Of a stretch of 64,000 bases of DNA, positions 57,317 to 64,000 are shown in pieces (position 1 is the stretch's first letter; each line of letters opens with the position of its first letter). The notes beneath the pieces are model-generated. The model was not told the origin of the DNA. It saw only the letters and a program-made list of their open reading frames with translations, and searched no databases. This DNA comes from Larus michahellis (taxonomy: Eukaryota > Chordata > Aves > Charadriiformes > Laridae). Location: assembly GCF_964199755.1 (NCBI RefSeq), contig NC_133898.1, positions 131,128,224 to 131,192,223 of the forward strand, read 5' to 3'. A program made the position numbers and the translations under genes.

Positions 57317-60300
57317 CTGTGAACGACAAGGGACAAACAAAAAACAATAGTTAGGGCTCCAACAACACTCGCAAAAAGCCAGAGATCACGAATATTGAGC
57401 TTTCCATGAGGACACCTGCTACCCGAGTCTTGGCATTGCAAGAACACTCGTTTCAGGGATGAAGCCTCAGCAGGGATGGAGCTAAACAACCCGAAAAGCT
57501 CCAGCAACACTGCCCATGGACCCACAGAGGCAGCTCTTGGGTGCGACATCTCATTTCCGCACCCAAATCCCTCCCTTCCACAAGGAGCAGCCCCACAGGA
57601 GAAGTCTGCAGCTTGTTTCTGGAAGGTGGGGAGGGACTCAAGGACACACAACCACTTTTGCAGCCAATACTCCCGCCAGTGCCCTGCACCTCGATGGCCA
57701 CGCCGCAGGCCTGGTGGCACTCTTCACAAGCTGGAGAAGAAGTGACAGTCCCATGGCCTCAAGCACCCACACCATGGGACCAACCCACAGAGGACAGCTT
57801 AGCATGCTCTTGCTTGAGCGACCCTGTAGACTCCTGCCCCACAAGACAAGCAGGACCAGGGACGTTCTAGGCTCAGCACCCAAAGGCGCCATGCAGAAGG
57901 GCAGGAGGAGACTTCCCCACCAACCATGAGAGCTGGGACCATTCCTGGTCTGCAAGGTCCTCAGCTCCCACATCCTGGCACCCCTTTCACCAACTGCTGC
58001 AGGAGGACAGCAATGAACCCCCCTTGGTGGGGGCCCCAAAACAGGAGACTGTTCTCTGACAGACAGGACACCAACAGGGAGCTTCAAGGGACACATTTCT
58101 GTGCTGACAGCTCTGAGTGCCCCAGACACAACCAGTGACTGACACCAGAGGTCCTGCACAAGAGCGGGGATGCTTCAGTCAAGGACTATTCCCATTGAGA
58201 TGGCAGCTGTCACTGTCTCGCCCATCTCCAGTCATTTGGGAGAGACTTTCTCCTTCTGGAAAGACAGCAGACATTTATGAGCAAGGTCTTCAACCCTCTC
58301 CCTCGTCCTACAGATACTCCCAAACACCACGTACACCACCATACCACCACACACCCACAAGTATCCCCACATCCCGCACATCCCGTCACCGTTTCAGGCC
58401 CAGAAGCTCATTCGGCACTAAAGAGAGACACAGAGGCACCAGCTTCCCAGTGCAGCCATGCAGGTGACCTGGGCCGATTCGTGGGCACCACGGGACATGG
58501 GGCTCCCAGCCCCACCGCAGCAGGGGACAGAGATTGGGACCAGTAAGGGAGCAAAGTGATCATAGCAGAACAAGCGACAGATTTCACAGTTTCGAGGTAG
58601 GACCCATGTCATTTTTCCTTACTCGGTTAGGGCAGAGCAGTTGGCAGCAGTTGCCTGCTGACCTGCTGAAGGGTCAGTATCTGGCTCCTTGCCTGTGTCC
58701 AGCTCGGTGAGCTGGAGTCCGCGTTCCCAAAGGGGGAGGATCGGTGGGTGAACATCAGGAGGCCCTGGGGTACCCCATGCAGGACGGGGCTCAGAGGGCT
58801 CCTCTCCATTATGGAGCTGAGATTTCCGCAGAGGCAGCTGCTGCCCTTGGGAAATGGGATAGGAAGAGCTCTTCCCCCTCACCCCACTGCTTTTAGATCA
58901 TTTGAGGTGGCTGGGGTGTGCACGTGGTGGGGAAAATAAAAATAGAAATAAAAATCAAAGACCTAGACAAGCCATGAAACAGTTTCCAGTTAGAAAGTTA
59001 AAATTTGACATCATTTGGCTCTCAGGAGCACCACGAGCTGCTATCTGCTCCCCGGCTCACAGCCCCTTCCTAGCCAAGATTACCCTGTCTAAAGTCCTCT
59101 TCCCCAACTAACACTTCGATAAGAATCTCAAGAAAAATTTCACAGGCTACAAACCTCCTTGGCTCCCATGCTCAGTGCCAGGCAGGGCAGCTCCCGGGGC
59201 CCACTCACCCACGGTCCCCACGGTTGGGACAACCCCCCGCAGCCCCCAGCACCGGCGTCCGCTGCCATCCCACGCATATCTAATACCAAATTTAAGAGCA
59301 GTGTTATGGAAAGCAATCAAATCAAAGCCTCCAGCCCTCCTGCACCCCCACGGATGTAACCCATGAACTCCCTGAGATAAGGGGAGCATGGCTGGTAAAA
59401 GGAACCATCAGCAGAAAGCAGCTCCGGGTCCCCACCCTCCCCACGGCCTTCAGTCAGCCACCACCTCTGCACCCACGGCTTCTCCCTCCCTCCGTGCTCC
59501 TCTCCTCGGATGGAAATGCTGGAAGCAAAGGGGACAGCTTATCCATTTCAAAACCTGGGAAGAAAGCGGTGGGAAAGGGCAAAGCAACACCCCACAAGAG
59601 ATGCCAGCATGAGGAAGGTCTCGTCGGGCTCTGAGCACACACGCTAAGAGCTTACAGCATTTGTTCCTAACTGGGGGAATCCCATCCTTGGCAACCATTT
59701 CTGTACCCCCACCAGCCATTCCCTGCCCTCCCGTGACGGATCGGGCCATCCCGCTGGGGGTTAGCCCGGTGCTTACATCCCCATGCCAGCAAACCCATAG
59801 GAGCTGCAGAGCAAGCGGCAGCAAACCCCCAAACTCGACGCCGTATGGAGGTGAGGTTTAAGCCCCAAGGAATTTCCATCCCAGCTTAATGCAATTTCAG
59901 GGGACAGAATTCCAGACTCTTTACAAGATAATAGGATTTGAACCACTGGAGGAGGAGAGCTGGAGACTGATTAAATCTCATTATCCCCAAACCAGCCTGG
60001 AACAAGAAAACAGACGCAAGGCTTGGAGCGAGGCAGGGGAATCGCTCTGGAGTTCCTGTGCTCATGTTTGTAAGGTAGCTCGGGGAAGTTTCCCCAGACC
60101 CATGTCCCAGGAAGCTTTCCCCTCTTCCCCCCATGCTTGGGGACTGGGGATAATAGTCAATAAGCAGCTTTTCCCCATGGTCACACATGGTCCCACCTTG
60201 CCTGCAGAACTCAAAGACCTGGAATGACCCGTTCCTCGGGGGAGAGGGCAGCTGTTTTGCAGAGGTTTCCTGGCACAACCACCCCAGCTTCAACCGGTCT

Positions 60301-60835
60301 CCTGGAGGGACGCTTTGCCTGCTGAGCAAGGCAGGTCGGTGTTCTGCCAGCTCAGAGGACAGCAGCAGAACAAAGCGACGGAGCTGGGGCTGGCTCTGGC
60401 GCCAGGCTGCCTGCCACCCCAAGGGACAAGGCTGCCTGCCCAGGACAGCCGCCTGCCAGAACGCCAATGACCTGCCAGGCATCTTCAGTGACAAAACTCA
60501 AAAACATCCACCATACCCTGCCTCGCCACGACTGCTTTTCATCATTTGGTTTCCTTCCTACGGGCATTCCATCTCTTTACCTTTCTGCACCAGCAAGAAC
60601 GGCTTCCAGACACGCACAGCAAATGAGCTCTCTGCTCCGTAGGGGACAGCAAGCCAGCGGCGTTGCTGGGGACACTGGCAAAAGGTGAAGAAGGAGGGAC
60701 AGGCAACATGAGCACAGTCACCACCTCCTCAGGGTGCAGGGCCTCTGCGTGGCCAGAGCTGGAAGCAAAGCAAGCTGTGGAGATGCTTATCTTGCAGCTC
60801 ACTCCACTGGCTGCTCACCCTCAGCCCACGCCATA

Positions 60836-61249
60836 GGAAGAGGACAGGCTGAGAGAGCTGGGGGGGTTCAGCCTGGAGAAGAGAAGGCTCCACGGAGACC
60901 TTCCAGCCCCTGCCAGTCCCTCAAGGGGCTCCAGGAAAGCTGGGGAGGGACTCTGGAGCAGGGAGGGGAGCCATGGGACGAGGGGGAAGGGTTTTACACT
61001 GGAAGAGGGGAGATTGGGATGAGCTATTGGGAAGAAATCCTTTGGTGTGAGGGGGGTGAGCCCCTGGCCCAGGTTGCCCAGAGAAGCTGTGGCTGCCCCA
61101 TCCCTGGAGGGGTTCAAGGCCAGGTTGGCCGGGGCTTAGAGCAACCTGGGCTGGTGGGAGGTGTCCCTGCCCAGGGCAGGGGTTGGACTAGATGGCCTTT
61201 AAGGAGGTCCCTTCCCACCCAAACCATTCTGTGATCACACGATTCTAAG
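60836..61249 (+). mobile_element. CR1 LINE fragment
   Basis: AGGACAGGCTGAGAGAGCTG to TTCTGTGATCACACGATTCT, in SELENOI intron 1. Confidence 0.93.
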
Positions 61250-63339
61250 AGAGCGATGGAGGCAGCCGCCTGTCCTTGAAGGAAGCCAGGAGCCAGGCTC
61301 CTCGTTCCTACGTCAGCCCTCTAGGGTCAACGTGTTTGGAGACTGACATTCCCAGAGAAACACAGGCTCGGGATATGTGTCCCGCTCTGCCCGTTCATAC
61401 ACACTTGTGCCTTGGATCAAAGCTGAGGAAGGGACCTATCCTCCCCCAGAGCTGGTCTCACTCTGCTGCCGTGGTTGTTCTGATGAAACACTCTCAAGGC
61501 CCCAAACACGGCGGTGTTTCAACTCACCACACTCTGTCACTCACCCACCTCGTCCTTGCTGCAAATTAGCATCATCTTTTCCATTTCAATCCATACACGC
61601 TGGTCTAGTGACTCACGCATGTGACTTATCCTTCTCTAAGTCATTTTTCTGCCACCAGCTAGGACTCTGATTTCTCCCTCATTTTCAGGGAGAGAAGGTC
61701 AAACAAAAAGCTTGAGCGCACGGAAGGAATTCTGTACACCCCAGAGCTTCCTTCTCAAAGGAGACAGACACTTGTAACGGGCCCTGCTCTGAAATAGCCC
61801 CGTGCATGCAGACAGCACCTCTCCTTATGATTGCAGGCGGGGCAGTCCCCTCGGGATTTTGTTTTCAACTTCTCAAGAAAAGAGCAAAGCCAATTTTGCA
61901 GCAACCACCTCATCACACGCACCACGCGGCCGCAGCATCCCCTGCGTCCCGTCTGTGCCAGGACGGCCACGGGATCGCTTGCCCCTGGCTCGCTCCATCC
62001 AGAGGGTCCCGGCTGCCACGGAGCCATCAGCAGTAAGCTGACTGCCCTCATGGGATTTAAAGACACAAATGGTTCGTACAGCTTAAAAACAACATTAATC
62101 ATGCAACCAGGATGTTTCTGGAAGATCCAAATACATTTCCAAGGAGGAAAAAAAAAAATAATGCAGATTTATAGCCCAGATTCTACTAATAGCCTTCCTG
62201 TCCAGAAAAACAATTCCACTTTTAAGTAATCAGGTTACCCGGAGCCAGCAGCAGATGGAACACCATTGCCCTGGTGCCCCGGGCACATCGGTGACAGACA
62301 TCCAAAGGGATCCAGGGTGGGCTAGGGGAGGACAGCGCTGGTGGCACAGGCACCAGCACTAGGGACAGCAAGAAAAGATGGATTTATACACTCCATTTTG
62401 CTCGCAGACACTTTGGCAAGCTCCGCGGCAGCCTGCACTGCCGGCCACGAGCCCACATTTCACCACTTGCACCAGCGGCAGGAGCAAGGCAGAGGGAGCC
62501 TCGGCAGAGCAGCTCCAGCAAGTCCATACGGCCGTTTCCTATAAATCTCCTTATGTACAAAGAGGGCACAAGGCTACGAACCTTCTCCCATCAGGCTTGA
62601 GATAAGCCAGAAGGCAGCGAACACGACAATCCCCGGCGAACGTAACTGAGCAGAGCCGTGCCAGTGCAAACACGTCACGTTTGCACTATGCCCACACGCC
62701 ACTGATGCGGGAGAAGTCACACCATGCCTTAACGGTACTTATTAACTCGAGCCCTGTTTATCTTTTCTAAGGTCACTTCTCAGCTGGCATAAGAATGGAG
62801 CACGTTGGCAGTGGTAAACCCGCCACCAGCACAGGAGCCCAGGGGTTTGGCTCCCACCAGCAGAAGGCAGCACGGAGGATGTCCCGTCTGCCTGCCCCAG
62901 CTTCAATGCCAGCATCGCTTCCCTCCTCCCGCCTGGTTCTCACCATGCGGGTTTTTGACATCTAAAGATGCTTCAAAACACAGCACACAGGGAGCCCAGC
63001 AAGGTCAGAGCCCCTCTCCTCCAAGAGGAGCTGCTGCACCAAGCAGAAGTCTCCTTCCTGCTCCCCAGGTCCCACGGGGTGTGCAAATTCATTGGGAAAA
63101 CCAGATTTCTGCCCTGCCGACACTCTCTCACGTTCAGAGCCTCAGCTCTTGCTGGCACCAGCTGGGAGATTATCCCCCACCTTCCGCAAGCACGGACGTG
63201 GGACCACTCCTCCAGCAATGCTGATGGTGATGAGCACCAGGGAGAAGCTCGCTCTTCCCTGCAGCTCTGGGGACAGAAGAGGTTTTTAGTGGCTGGGGAG
63301 CACACAGCAACAGCCCCACACTGGCAGGGGAAGAGCAGA

Positions 63340-63577
63340 AAGAGGGGACATTTAGACTACATATAAGGAAGAAATTCTTTGGTGTGAGGGGGGTGAGCCC
63401 CTGGCCCAGGTTGCCCAGAGAAGCTGTGGCTGCCCCATCCCTGGAGGGGTTCAAGGCCAGGTTGGCCGGGGCTTGGAGCAACCTGGGCTGGTGGGAGGTG
63501 TTCCTGCCCAGGGCAGGGGGTTGGAACTATAAGGTCTTTAGGGTCCTGTCCAACCCAAACAATTCTACGATTCTACA
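63340..63577 (+). mobile_element. CR1 LINE 3' fragment
   Basis: GGAAGAAATTCTTTGGTGTG to AATTCTACGATTCTAC. Confidence 0.92.
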
Positions 63578-63748
63578 AGGAATTGGCTGTAGGGAGAGCA
63601 ATGCTCATCAGGACAACGGCTCTACCTCCAAGCAGAGGTACTGCAGGGGGATAAAACAAGGACACTTGGATGCAAGTGGTCCGGGCAGAACTGATACACG
63701 GCACACCTCCACCCAGCCTCACCCAGACCTGGCCCCTCCACGGGCCAG

Positions 63749-64000
63749 ACTCACAGAATGGATGGCAACAGAAGGGACCTCTGGAGATCATCCCGTCCAA
63801 CCCCCGGCCACAGCAGGGTCACCCAGAGCAGGTGGCACAGGAACGCGTCCAGGCGGGGTTGGAATGTCTCCAGAGACGGAGACTCCCCCACCTCTCTGGG
63901 CAGCCTGTGCCAGGGCTCTGCCACCCTCACAGCAAAGAAGTTCCTCCTCGTGTTGAGATGGAACTTCCCATGTTCCAGTTTGTGCCCGTTGCCCCTTGTC
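63749..64000 (-). mobile_element. CR1 LINE fragment, runs off the window
   Basis: CTCACAGAATGGATGGCAAC, then AGGGACCTCTGGAGATCATC; a different set (AGCAGGTCACCC-like core) from its neighbours. Confidence 0.85.

Larger units (their letters stand above)
57317..64000 (-). other. SELENOI: SELENOI intron 1 (partial)
   Basis: No exon 1, CpG island or promoter was found to the end of the window, so both should lie beyond 64,000. Contains three CR1 copies. A CA/CCA-rich stretch at 58310-58400 is low complexity. Confidence 0.6.

Noticed and set aside
61800..62100. GC-richer patch considered as SELENOI exon 1 or promoter
   Set aside because: No frame matching the SELENOI N-terminus with a donor in phase, and CpG density is not that of an island.

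Overview
The window is vertebrate nuclear DNA, almost certainly avian. Genes are split into many short GT-AG exons with compact introns, and more than twenty 5'-truncated CR1 (chicken repeat 1) LINE copies end in the bird-type ATTCTATG microsatellite. I see no bacterial, viral or CRISPR features. Species cannot be told from the sequence.

Two protein genes are present and converge tail to tail. (1) OTOF (otoferlin), + strand, from the left edge to about 35,870. Thirty in-frame coding exons (23..34977) encode about the last 1,370 residues: acidic linker, FerA/FerB region, C2D, the C2-like segment after it, a Lys/Glu-rich linker, C2E, C2F and the C-terminal membrane anchor. The N-terminal third (C2A to C2C) lies left of the window. 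Every exon junction was checked for phase and all 30 join without a break, so the gene looks intact. Two transcript-diversity sites stand out: a 60-nt alternative acceptor at 15179/15239, and a duplicated 99-nt exon pair in C2F (30343..30441 and 30622..30720). (2) SELENOI (selenoprotein I, ethanolaminephosphotransferase 1), - strand. Coding exons 2 to 9 plus a last exon with an in-frame UGA selenocysteine codon (46991..46993) give 384 codons before the stop at 46940..46942. Exon 1 is not in the window, so intron 1 exceeds 6.6 kb. A 3' UTR of up to about 5.4 kb carries a form-II SECIS-like stem-loop at 45656..45727.

Layout: 1-35,870 OTOF 3' two-thirds; 35,871-41,480 intergenic, mostly four CR1 copies and no gene (in mammals DRC1 lies here); 41,480-46,939 SELENOI 3' UTR; 46,940-57,316 SELENOI coding exons and introns; 57,317-64,000 SELENOI intron 1 with three CR1 copies.

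The two genes are not a functional pathway: otoferlin is a Ca2+-dependent exocytosis protein of inner-ear hair cells, SELENOI makes phosphatidylethanolamine in endomembranes. Their adjacency is conserved synteny. CR1 copies fall into a few sets of very similar sequence in both orientations, making direct and inverted repeats around OTOF exons and in the intergenic gap.
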